Shown here piece by piece: positions 26,361 to 39,399 of a stretch of 64,000 bases of DNA. Both the position numbers and the translations under genes were made by a program. The notes below the pieces were generated by a model. The model worked only from the letters and a program-made list of their open reading frames with translations, was not told where the DNA came from and made no database searches. Where the stretch lies: assembly GCA_028564675.1 (NCBI GenBank), contig JAOVVO010000272.1:1-64000 (forward strand). The letters are read 5' to 3'. The stretch's first letter is position 1; every line of letters starts with the position of its first letter. Source of the DNA: Onchocerca lupi. Its lineage: Eukaryota > Nematoda > Chromadorea > Rhabditida > Onchocercidae.

Positions 26361-26712
26361 CGTAATAATTTCATTGATTATAAAACAAGAATTTAGTAAA
26401 TTAGAATGAACTTATTAATCTTCAGGATGAGATTTCTTTCTGAAAAAATGTTGCAAATATATGGTCAAGATTTCGAGGTTATCATTTGCAGTGACCTCGA
26501 AGTTTTGTCGGCAATCATGATCTATGACAACATTTCGCTATCTATCACTAATTTTACATCACTCTTATCATTTAAATATCATTGCATACATTTGTATTGA
26601 TAAACATCAATCAATTGTCATTATATTATATTTGTATTCGAAGAATTTTTTTACGCAAAAATAATTTTCCAAAATTGAAAACATTTTGTGTGTTTTTGAA
26701 ATGTTTTGAAAT

Positions 26713-26747
<35 letters not shown>

Positions 26748-29700
26748 ATCATTTCAGCATTTTTCATTTCTCCTTTTTCTAACGCTTCATTTTCATTTTA
26801 CATTTTGCTCTTATAGAATTACTAAGATGAATGATGATGATTTTTTTTTTTTTTTGATATTTAGTAATACTATTTGCACTTTCCAGTCGAATTTTCAAGG
26901 TTTCCCACTTTTTTTTTTTACATCATTTTAGCAAAATTTTGCTGCTAAATAAAATTCTTTTCGAAAAATGAAATGAAATGAAATCTTCCTTCTTTTCCTT
27001 TTTTTTTTTTAAATCTTATTCATGGAAATTCCTCAAAAATTAACCATATCACGGGTAAGATAATCAACTATTTCTGAAATTAAGTAAATTTAAAAATTTC
27101 TGAAAAAAAGTTTTTGAAAAAAAAATTCCAAACTGTCAATTATAAGCTCTTATATCTGTGAACATTGAAAAATTCACGTGACAGAATCAAGAATAAATTT
27201 ATTTTGTTTCAAAAATAAATTTTTAAAATACAATTTTTGTTAATATTTAAAGTTTTTCTTTTTATTTAGACAATTTCCTTCAATATGGAAGAAAAATGAA
27301 ATATGTTAAAAGGATCAGTCAGGACAGATATTTCATTTCAGAAGAAAAATCAATTCCTTTCAAAAACACCATTTCTACCGAATTTGGTCATTTTTTTTTT
27401 CCGCCATGCTTTCTTCCAATCACGGAAAGGATTGTTCTTTAAAATGAATTTTTTTTTTAAAATTCTTATAAAATCATGAATATGTGACATGAATAATAGC
27501 TTTCGTCATGTGTTCTAATTTTTTACTTCAAAATTTTTTAGAATGACTTTCCTGCTCTTATATATTTTATATCTGATTTTGAAAGCGTCAAGCTTATCCG
27601 CAAAATGTCAATTCATTTCTGGACTGATAAATTTCTAATTCATTCCATTTTAATTCCATTTCGCATAAAAACATAACTGTTAAAATAGGAATAAAACTAT
27701 TGTCACATATTTTTCTATTCTGATCAAAATATATGGCAAGTAATTTGGACAATTTATCATTATCACAAATACATTAAATTGATTTTTGAAATGAAAAAAA
27801 TTGTATGATAAATGCGTTAATTGAAAAAAACGAAAAAAATGTTAAGTTTTTATGGGAAAAGATACATTAATCAATTTTCCATTGAAAGATCGATTGTGCT
27901 ATGACTTTTAATATTTTTTAGCATTATCATTTTTCAAAAAAAAGCATCCATTTTTTTTTTCTAATGTATTGTGCATCTAATTTTTTGGTTAGTTTTTTTT
28001 TTTTTTTTGTTTTTTTTTTTTGTTTGCGCTGCATAATTTTTGCCTAATTTTCATCAAGGATCGATTTATTTCCTATTTTTCATATTATTATCTATTGATT
28101 CTTATTATCCTTATCACAATCATTGTAGAAATAAATTGGAGTGTTGCTGAAATTTCAATTATGTCTAACTTTTTTTTTTTTTTAAACTTAAATTATGAGA
28201 TCAATAGAAAGACGAAAATATTTATGCAAAAATTTGTCGCATGTCAAAAATGACAATTGTACTGATTGATGTTCTTTACGATATTTCGCTATTTATTTCC
28301 GAATGAGATATTCTTTCAAAACTTGATAAAATTTTGCAATAAAAAAATTGATCGAATTTTTAGCTCCATAAACAAATCAATAATTTATAGATTTTTTTCT
28401 TCTCAAGGTTAAGTTTCATAAGCAGCCTAGAAAAGTTATTTGTGGTTATTTCTGCTAAGACAATTCCGGTTGGCTCTCCATCCACAGAAATTTCATTCCA
28501 AAAATTCTATTCGATTTTTGCAAAAATTTAATCTCTTGAACGGTATAATTATTGATCAAATAAAATTAAGAATTAATTGTAAAACTTGACAAATGAATGG
28601 AAATATTTAGAAATCGTTTGTAGCTATAAAGGGATGGATAAGGCGGTTTTAAGAATATTTGTAGTGAAATTTCTCGTAAAACTGGCTCAGCGGAATTTAG
28701 AATTCATTTTAGGTCATTGTGGTCAAATTCTTTGCATTTTTATGCAAAAATGCTAACAAATAATTCAAAGATCAAAGAAGAGGAAAAGATTTAAACATTT
28801 TCGGTAAGTTCACATGAGAAATTAGAATTGTTGATGCTAATGATGCAAATTATCTCGTAAGAAAACTGGAATATCACAATTAATCACAATTAAAAGATGA
28901 AGAAAAGAATTGGTTGTGGTATTAATTTATTGATTTTTATTTCATTTCAAGTTACAGTAATCAATACACTGTTATAGTAGTGCAACAGTAGGGAAAAAAA
29001 TTTAAAAAAGAAAAAATCTGTTTTTTTTTTTATTGATTAACAGTATTAATATAAAATATTTTTATTGCATTTTTTTTTTTTAACTTTACATAAAAATCTT
29101 AAACGCACGCTATATCACATCATTACAATTTATATCTTTGACGCTGGAAAAGTTTCTTCTGACGTCTTTATCATTTCCGGTTCTCAATCTTAACTACCAT
29201 ATTCAATTTTTTTATTACTTATTAAACATCATAAAGTTATACGAAAAATCAAATTTCATCGCTAAACTTGGTCTATCATTACAATAATTCGGAAGATAAA
29301 TGAGATAGTGAAATCTGTTAAATTATTGAAAGCAATATTTCTGAGTTTATGAGTCGCAAATTTAGCTATAGAAGGATATGTTTACGAATTTTCGAGAGTA
29401 TCGATGCATATGCATCATTAATGAAGCAAGTTCTCAACTTTTTTTTATGATGTGCGAACAAATTATTGTTCGAAATAATCATACACGAAGTTTCAGATGA
29501 TTTTTTCGCTCCCAGAATCTTTCCTAGATTCCATGTGTTGATAATGGAAGGAATAGCGATCGGAAAATTACATGTATAACTATCCATAAAAGTAAAATAT
29601 CTATAATATCAAATAATCGAGTGAAGTATCCGAAAATAATTGACCACAAACGAAGCTGCTCATATCTTGTAAAAAATTTTTTGAGAATTTGTCAATTGAA

Positions 29701-32700
29701 TAATATGTTAATAAGTTGATTGATTTTCTGAGTGTCACGATAGGTAACTTTTCCGTCTTTCATGTATTCCTTCGAAATAGTTCAAATTTTGCTAATAAGA
29801 GATTTTCTCAGGTAAACTTTCCACTTTTTCATTCGCTTCTTCTTCAATGTTCAGACTTCTAATTTTGTTGATCACAAGTACATTTATCAGATATGTCTAA
29901 CAATGAGAGGCTTCGATATTTTGAAACCTTCGATATTTTAAAACTAAAAGATTCTAAGATTCACGGAATTTATGATTAGCAGTAATGACAAATTAGGCAA
30001 CATTCATTTATAAAATGAAAGAATTAAATTAAAATAGAAAAATGCATCGTTGATTTTACAAGGAAACATGGATTAAAAATTTCCCTAATATTATTCTGAA
30101 ATTCCAGTTACTTATCTGAAAATTGCTAGATTTTTTTTTTTTGATTAGAATTTTTTTTTTTTTTTTTGATTAGAATTGGAACTTGAAATTTATTATGATC
30201 TAAATGAAAATATATTCCTATCAGTGAAAAATTAGATGGCTGAAAACAAAAAAGTTTAAAAAAAGAAATTATGGAAAAAATATTCCAACATCTTCGCTAA
30301 TTCGTGGACTAGATTGTTTTTCTAAAAATGCTAATTTATAAAACTTCATAATTCTTAGTTTTTCTTTTTCAGATCTCAGTCAAATAATTTTTGTCAGTCA
30401 ATTATTTTAGTTTCAAAATAAATTAATTATTTTAGAACAAAATAATATAAATTAGATTATTTATCAATATTATTTGTCATCTTTCAAATCAATTTTACTC
30501 TGTTCTTTGAAGAAAGGAAACAAAATGAAAGGGATTCTTATTGAAATAATTCGGATGTCAAATAGATGGTAATGGTGGGTGATGGTCCCAAGGCCATATG
30601 CCAACCAATCTTAGTGTTTAACCTTAATTTGCGGTCTCTTCAACATCGCAATTGTCATTGTTTATATTATCCAGCAATTGGTGTATATTATTATTCATTA
30701 GATATTTTATCAATTGACGAAATCTTTTGCCCATTGGCAAGTATGGTCAGTCATTCATTGCATCGTTGATTTTGCGATTGAATTACGTATCGCAAAATCC
30801 ATTGGTTTAACTGATTGTTGTTGTGAAGAAGACAAATGCGACAGGAAGGAAGGGCAAACTCGAAGAGTGTATGGTATGTGCTTTTAATCCTCTATCAGAA
30901 TTCTATCACTGATCGAGACTTTACGGTGATACGATGCGAGAATGATGGAGCATGAAAGGAAGAGAGTTTTACCTCTTAAAATTATATAGTCATGATTTAT
31001 ATTGGTTTTATCGTTGAATAAATAGTTATCATCAGTAGGGGGTCAATCTTGCGCGAATTTCGCGATTAGATACAAGTATTTTCTAATTTAATCAATCTTA
31101 ATTGACACTCCTTAAATTTTTATTGACCAAATTACACTGTTACTGCTTTCATTTAAAAAAAAAAATCCACAATTTTCTCCCTTTTTTTTTTTTTGCAGTT
31201 TGATTATTGATAAAGTTTGCAAGTTTTTTTTTTTTGAAATGGTAAAAATTGATAAAGAATAATAAAAGTAAATGATTTTTGATATTTTCAAGCTTTATTT
31301 TTAGTTTATTGTTGCAGCCATAGTTATTTCGCATATTATGTATTTCTAAGAATTCTTGTTTTACTCTAAATCCTATAATTCGTATTTGGTTTAGATTATT
31401 AATCCTAACAATTTCAAGGTATCATTCTCAAAATCATTATATCAAAAATCTCCGAGTTTATTCTTGGGAATAAATGATATTTCTCAGCTTTTACCATCTG
31501 AAATTTCAATCTCTCTGTTCTTTTTTAATATCAGAAATCAGGAATAACAATACTCTTTAATTTCAATTGTTAATTGATTTTTGTTCCTCAAAAATCTGAG
31601 ATTTTTTTCAGTCTCTAAGTTTTAAAAATTATTTTTGCTTTTGCTATCATTTTTTTTTCCGGATTTTCTGCAACATAAGCTAATCAAATAAATTCTAATC
31701 ATTTTTTCTTCCTCTTAAAATAACATAATTAATATGTAGTGCTTAATAGAAATTTTGTCGGATGATTTCTTTAGTCTCTTTTTAAAGTTCACAAAAGACT
31801 ATTTGAATATGATCCAAAAATAAATGTAGTTATTGCGGAAATTCATTTGAAATAACATTTAATATCTAAATTTGTTATTCTAAAATCAGTTCAAAAGTTT
31901 TTTCAAGTTTTCTGTGCTTTTGACAGTTATAAAGAATTCATTTTGCGCTCCGCAATTCTCATCACTTTATATCGATGTATTTATTTCCAAAGAATCAAAT
32001 GAATTTAAAATATGAATAAAACCAGTACTTATTGTAAAAAAAAAAAAAAAAGAAATCGGTGTCATGTACTAATTTTTATAAATTGAATAAATGCATAAGT
32101 TATTTCTTTGTTTGCTTTGTACTGCCTTAAGAATTTAAAAATTTCCCGTTATAAATTGAAAAATTTCTGAGTTTAATCATGAAATTAATGGAGTAATTAA
32201 TTAAAAAACACATTCATTGACAGTTATTATTATGAATCTGATCATTTCTAAATTTGTTTTAGAAAATGTGAAATCGAAACTTGTTCTTTCAGTGTGTACA
32301 AATGGTAATATAGATATTTTATGAAAAAAACTTATTAACGACTTTTTAATAGATTGCTCATTTTACTAAATCTTTCGTTTAATTTTTTTCCATTATTATT
32401 TGATATTAAAATTTGTCATTTTGAGTAGTCGTGAATAACCGGCAATTCGAATCATTTTTCACTATTTTAAAGAATAATGATTTTTCATTCCTTAGAGAGT
32501 TAAAAATTTTTAGATATCAAAAGTTATTTTCTTTCTCCGATCATTCTAATGAAATAAGCTTAGTACAAAGTTCAAAAACATTGTCGGATGGTGTTTCGGC
32601 AGAGAATGTTTTTGACAGCTTTTTAAAAAATGTCGTGTAAATAGTTTCTAGTGAAGAATGCTATCATTTATTCTTTTTTTTTCTCATTTCTCGGACCTAA

Positions 32701-33059
32701 AACAACGTGAAACTTCTAAAAACTTCAGCGTCTAGGTAATCTAGCTAATAGCCCATCTGTTATTGTATGATATTATTGATTTTGATTTTAAAATCAACGA
32801 TGTCATATATAATCTTGAGAAAGTTGAAAAGATTCATCTTTCTGTTTACGTATCAAAGGAATATGAGAAATGTATGAACGATTTAAAAAAAAAAAAAAAA
32901 AAAAACTTCAGCAATAATAGCAAATTTTGCACCACATGATTCTCAAACTATGTCTTAATCCAAATTCTCGAGGAAAACACACAGAAAAATAAGTTAGCAG
33001 ATTTTATTCTTGCTATGTCGATAAAAAACAAAAAAAGAAAATTAGACCACTTTATGCCA

Positions 33060-33281
33060 TTTTTTAGGTACAAAATTTGCAAGTATAATATTCAATGCAA
33101 AATATCATCATAAAAATGAATGAAAAAAATAGCATGAAGCTGTCAAGAAATGCTTCTGAATCATCTATTTTCCATTGAAAACGTTTAACTCAATTTTTTT
33201 TCCTTTATTTTTCGATCTAAATCAGCATTGAAATTTCTTTGAAATTTAATATTTACAAAAGTTAGTATCGCCAGTCCTTTG

Positions 33282-33324
<43 letters not shown>

Positions 33325-33475
33325 GCCCAGCTTACTCTATTTTCAATGCAAAAAAATCTTTAAATAAAATATTCAGCATAAAATATATTTAAAAAAAAAA
33401 AATGAATAAAGAAAGAAGCATGAAAGTGTCAAGAAATACTTCTGAATCATATATTTTTTTATTAAAAATATTTTT
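33060..33475. repeat. Local duplication flanking a poly(A) tract
   Basis: About 130-150 bp at 33060-33190 recur in diverged form at 33320-33475. Both copies include CAATGCAAAA, an AAAATGAAT..A run, then GCATGAA followed by GTGTCAAGAAATACTTCTGA or a close variant. A homopolymer A tract of more than 30 nt lies between them (about 33284-33320). Confidence 0.6.
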
Positions 33476-33581
33476 CAGACATCTCATTTCGATTCTCATT
33501 TCATCCATTCAAGCATTTTTCTTCATCACAAAATGGGAAACATATCAATGTACTTGTGAACATTGTTCTGTGGTCTCTCTT

Positions 33582-33603
33582 TGTGTGTGTGTGTGTGTGT
33601 GTG
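33582..33603. repeat. (GT)n microsatellite
   Basis: Eleven consecutive GT/TG dinucleotides, with a second shorter GT run at about 33792-33806. A likely length-polymorphic marker. Confidence 0.9.
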
Positions 33604-36600
33604 CATTTCAATCTAAGAAAAGGTGTCTTTGATCCGGTTCCAATTATCATCTGCTTTTTCTTTTTCTTATCTCTTCTCTTTTGATTCATCTTTTGAAGAC
33701 AAAGAAGAAAAGACTTTTATCATTTTCTAATAGCAATGAGAATATTTAAATTTAATTTTCTTCAAAAAGAAAAAAATAAGCAAGGAAGCATAGTGTGTGT
33801 GTGTGTGAATGATTTTAATTTTTTTTTTAAAAAACCTAAATCAACGTTTAAATCATTTTATAGCGCCAATTTTGCTTATCAAAAATGGCCCATTCGAAAT
33901 ACACTTCAATTTCTATGCTTCATTCAAGCAAGCAAGATGTCATACTCATTGAAAGTTTGAGAATAGATTGAAGACGTTTCGTCTTGCAATTCTTCTAATC
34001 AAACATTCAACCAAATATAACAGCTTCATTACGTATTCCATCTGTCTAAAAATTTGCTTTTCTTAACAAATTGAATGAATATGCTATAGAAGAAACTGCT
34101 TCTTTCAATTTTGATATCCGAATAATGATTGTGGTAAAATGATGGCATTAAATAGGCAGTAAGACAAAGATAAGAAATAATTTTTGTTCAATTAATAAAT
34201 ATGTGTCGATTGGTATCTCTATATCTCCGTCAATCACGCTTCGTAAATTCTTCCGCTTCACTGAATACCACAATAAAGCAATATATTTTGATATTCAGAC
34301 AACAAAGCTAAGTTAAAGAAATTGAATTTATTGATAGTTGATTATAACCTGTTATGATTGAAACTTGTTTATTTTGTTTACAACTATCATCAAACTTTGT
34401 AATTTTAAATTTATGTCTTAGAAGTTCAAAATAATGAAAAAGAACACTGCTTGGAATGTTTATTCAGTGATGATAGCGTCATGAAATTGAATGAAATGGA
34501 ATAGATGATGTTTTGTGTTTGAATTCATTTTGACAATTTTTTCACTCTCTGGAATTCTTATCATTCTCGACTACTTTGATGATCTCTGAAGTTGTTCAAT
34601 TGTTTGTTATTTCTTCTTACATTCGCTTCATTAATTCTTCACATCTCTTATTCTTCTCAATGCTTTTTTTTTTTGAATGTTTCAAAGCAAGAAATCAATA
34701 TGAAAGCAATCAGTTATTTTTTTTTTTTTTTTTTTTTTGATAATGAAGGCAACTATCACTGACTGCAATATAAACATTCACTGTGGTAGGAATTTCTAAC
34801 CATATTTGGCCGGCCTGAAATTATAACATGATCCAAGCAGAAAATATTTCGCGATAAAAATCATTTTGAAATCATTTCATAAAATTTTTTTTTTTTAAAT
34901 GATTCTAAATGAGTCATTTCCTTAATTTATCGAAAATATTATAAACGATAATTGATTAGTATAACGATTGTAGCTCGGTATATGAAAAGACAATTCAGCT
35001 GCACATTTTTGAAATATGTTTTCATCTTTATCGTCTGATTCATTTCTAAGTTTTCATTGAGCATACCAATTGTTGCTACTGATGAAATCATTTTGATTTC
35101 AAAGTTTTCGGGAAAAATTTTTAAATCTAAATATTTGAACTCAATGACGAATGCAATTGCATTATTGATTACTGTTAATTAATTTGGTGAAATTAAATAG
35201 AAGATAGAATTAACTAATTGTGAAATCAAATTTTAAGATTTACCATCAATTTTTTGAATTTCTTAAGTGATTTTTATTCTTCAGTGTTCTACTACAGGTG
35301 CTATGCATTTTTAAGGTCAAAATCTTTCTCTGGCCTATTTATTATCATTTTAATTCATATCATTCTTAAAGTTGATTTATTAGAACTTCTTTTAGTTCTC
35401 TCATTGAAAAAATGCGATCTGTGTGAATTTGATTTTTTAGGCTTGTTCTTTTATTTACTTTTAGGTATTATCTTAAATGTCAATAAATCAAATATAAATG
35501 CTTTGAATGAAATTGTGATTGCTGATGCTTTTTAAATTTTATTGCTCATATGATAGAATTAGAAATTCAAGGTATTCCTTCTGTCCAATTTCTTTTAAGA
35601 TTGATTATTTAGAACTTCTGAAATTAATTATTTGTTAATCATTCAATTTCTCGATCTCACCTAATTTCAGTAGTCAAAAAAGAAGCTTAAATAGGATACG
35701 ATAGATTTATTCATTTTAAAAACGAGTAACTCAAATGCATTTGCTATTGGAAATTTCATCAATCAACATTCGTTCTAATATTTTGTTTACTTTCTTGATT
35801 TCTTTTCTCTTCATCTTTTCAGTCTTGTTGAATTGCTTTTGAATTTTAAACATACCATTATTTTTCTATCGAACGATAAAAATAGAAATAACAATAAAAA
35901 AAAAAAAAAAAAAAAAGATCTTAATGCATGGAATTTTTTCCTTTTGTATTTTTATTGGTGTTCTGTTTCAAAAATTTCACTTTACAAGTGTTCATTTTTT
36001 TTTTTCCTACAAATTAATGTATTTGGAAGCTTTTCAAGTTGAAGCGGTTTTTTTTCCTCTCATTTGTTTCATCATTAATTTCAATTGTTTCAAATTATTT
36101 TAATTGCAAATTGCTATTATTTTTCTTAGCTTTTGTTAAGGCATTTTTGAAGAACTCTTCGAAACATCTAATTATTTACCTGTGTTAGTAATAAAAACTT
36201 AATTAATCCCGGATGAAGATCATCGTATATAGATATCTTCAGTGCTATTATTTATACCAATTTTCTCTAGTTAAAATTTTTTTAAATTTATCTGAAATAT
36301 TTGTCTTACATATTTATTGATTTATTGTTTCGACTTAACTTTCACTTTTTGTAGACTGCAACAAGATGTTGCAGTCGAATGAATTAGATAAATGTGTTTT
36401 ACTGATTTTTTTGATAAAATTTTCAGCTTAATTTAAATCTATGATCCAATTCAGTGCAAGTTTTCTTTTTTATTTTAAAAAAGAAAAAATTTTTTAAAGT
36501 AGAAAGTTTGTCTAAAATATTTGAATTAACGGCAAAATTGTTCGAAGTACATAAGCAAGCTCTTTCGTTCAAATAAAAATTTTTTCAATTTTTTTTTTCC

Positions 36601-39365
36601 AGTTTTGCTGCTACAATAGATTCGATATATTCATATAAAACTAGCTGAAATCTTTCTCATTTTTTTTCACGTTTTTTTGTTCTTTTTTTAAAAATTCCTC
36701 CTTATTAGTTAAAAAACACTTTTTTTTTTCTTATTATTTTATTACGTATTTCATACGTTGCATAACATGCACATTATATTGCTTATTTTTTGCAATTTCT
36801 TTCAAACTTAAAATTTTTTTTAAATAAAATTTCTTACAAAATAGAATAATTTATATTCCATAAATTGTTTTGTTTATTTACTTAACGCTTCTTTCACTCT
36901 ACCAATGGTGTTATTACTGTCCAGTGAGAAAAAAAAATTTGTTAAATAAATAAAATTGTTAAATAAACAAAGAATACATTTAATTTCTCGTTAATTGTGA
37001 ATCATAAATTTTATAACTAATTAATATTATTTCATTAAGATTATTGATTCCAATATACAGATAAATAATGGAAAATTAAAAAATTGACATGTTTTTTATG
37101 CTTCATTAAATATTAATAGCATAAAGATAAGTGGCATATTCAAGCAGAGATACCTATCTCCACGATACGTCATTAATTGAAGAATTGATAATTTAAAAGT
37201 TAAAAAAGAGAAATTACTTGAAGAATTGATAATCTCGAATTGATAATCTAAAACAAACTGATAATTTAAATAACAATTATGCTATAAAGTTCTGTATCTT
37301 TCCTTCTGTGTCATATGCATTTATATTTTAGGTTATTTCTTGGAAAGATTATTGAAACTGGATTGTTTGAAAAAAAAAATTTATTTATTTTATTTCAAAA
37401 TATTTTTAGTTTTTATTCATTTATTTTAACATAATTTATCAATAAGAGGGAATTATAGTATTGAAAAAGTATTGATTGAAAATTTTTAATCATTCTTAAT
37501 TCGCATCAATACTTTTTTATAAAACTATTTAATGTTTGTGTCATTTCATCAACAACACTTGACAGTGCCGCAAATTTCGACGGTTATTTGTTAATTTTTG
37601 TTTCTTCTAACAATAAATTTTATGAAAAATTTTTAAAAAAGAAAAAAAGAAGGAAAATTTGTGCGAATACTTCAATTTCTATTTTCATATAGTAATTGTT
37701 AGCAAATTGAATAAACATTGATGCAATTCTGCTGAGGCTTAGATAAATATATAAACTAGCTTACAAATTAAGATGACAGTGTTACATTTGAAAAATTGTC
37801 ACGAAATGTTATCAATATCTATCGATTTTATTGAATTTATTAATCAGATCAAATAATTTATAGCTTTTTTTTGAGTTTTAGATATTAAAATATGGGAGAT
37901 TTATTTTAGACAATTTACTGATAATTTATTTCGAATTTAAATAAAAATTTTATGCGAAATATATTTGTATCAAATATTTTGATCATTTTTTACAACTTTC
38001 TTTTTTCCTTTTTTCATACGGATTATTTATGGATGAAATTAAAATTTTGAAGTTATTTCATTTTGAATGTTAATTGTCGAAAGATGACAACAATTCATCT
38101 ATTTTTATCAGTTGTTATTCATTTAAAAAATCATTTATTTGTTGGATATTTTTTCACAAAAATTTTGTTGTTACCTTGACTTATTTGTTTTCCGTTCGTA
38201 AGAATAAAGTTATCGTATACAATAACCATTTCTGATTTATTATATCTATTGTTGTTGATGTTGTTTATTAAACAGTTTAATGAACAAATATAATAGCAAA
38301 GGTCAAATAGATCGTCTTTTCTTGTTAAACTCTTTCTTCTTCTTTTTTTTTTTTTTTTTTTTTTTTTATAATCTCATCAATTCAATCAATCACAAAGAAA
38401 ATTTCTTGCCGTTTTATTGAATAGGAATAACAAATTTTTCATGTCTTTTTTAACACAAAAATTTTATGTTAAAATTTTTCAACTAAAATATATTCAAAAA
38501 TTGAAATGATGAATGAAATTTGGGGAACAAAAAATATTGCAATAAATTCATTATAGATTTGATGAAATAGTAATAATTAAAAATGATAAATTAAGTCTTA
38601 ATAAATGATAAAAAAAAAAAGAATTGAGCATTTGAGGTGATCTTTAAGTAGAATGTTTTCTTATCATTGCTAGGTCTTTTTTGATTAAAGTTATTGATAG
38701 ATAAATTTCGGAATTTTTCTGGATTTTTAAGTGTTTTAGTAAAGATAAACTTAAGTGTAATTAAGTGTCAATGGAATCTTTCTGAAATCTTTCTGGATTT
38801 CGAATCTTTACATTTAATTTTGATATAAAATTGATATTGAGATGCTTGATAAGTGCAAGATTCATAATATTCAAGATTACTTCTAGAAAATCTTCAGCCA
38901 TGTCTGAAAAAGTTTGCTAAAAGTAAAATGTAAAGGTCAAAATTTTTCATTCAAGCAAATCGAAAAAAAAAACTTCTGATATTAATATTAAAGTTATATG
39001 CAAAAATGGATATAGAATGGTAGAAATTTCCACACATAATTTTTTCTTTTTCAAAATTTTAATGGGACAATTTGGAATGTTCAACAGTCCATGAAATAAT
39101 AATTTATTATTTTTTGTACAATTTATGCAAAGTATCTATTTTCTTTTTAATTTTTTTTTTTTGACAAATTTCGTTTTTAAAATTTTTTTTGGTCGTACAA
39201 TACCGATAACTAGAATGAAAGAAAAGATGGAGCAGATGTTTTGCTTGCATTAGTTATTTTAGCTATTCACTAATTTTTTCTTTTTTTTTTTTTTGTCGTA
39301 ATAATCGTCGTAAATTTTTACATTATTTTTACGAAATACGCTTTGCGTTCGGCGATTTGATTGCT

Positions 39366-39399
39366 AGCATTTTATACTATTTGCTAGGTGTAAAATGCT
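39366..39399. other. Small hairpin
   Basis: AGCATTTTA and TAAAATGCT form a perfect 9-bp stem with a 16-nt loop in otherwise unannotated sequence. It could be a cruciform or chance; nothing links it to a known RNA. Confidence 0.3.

Noticed and set aside
32431..32640. 69-codon plus-strand open frame in the desert
   Set aside because: Isolated, no splice-linked neighbours, no motif, and typical of AT-rich chance frames.
35254..35535. 93-codon hydrophobic plus-strand frame
   Set aside because: Leu/Ile/Phe/Tyr-rich content follows directly from T-rich sequence; no topology or family signal beyond that.
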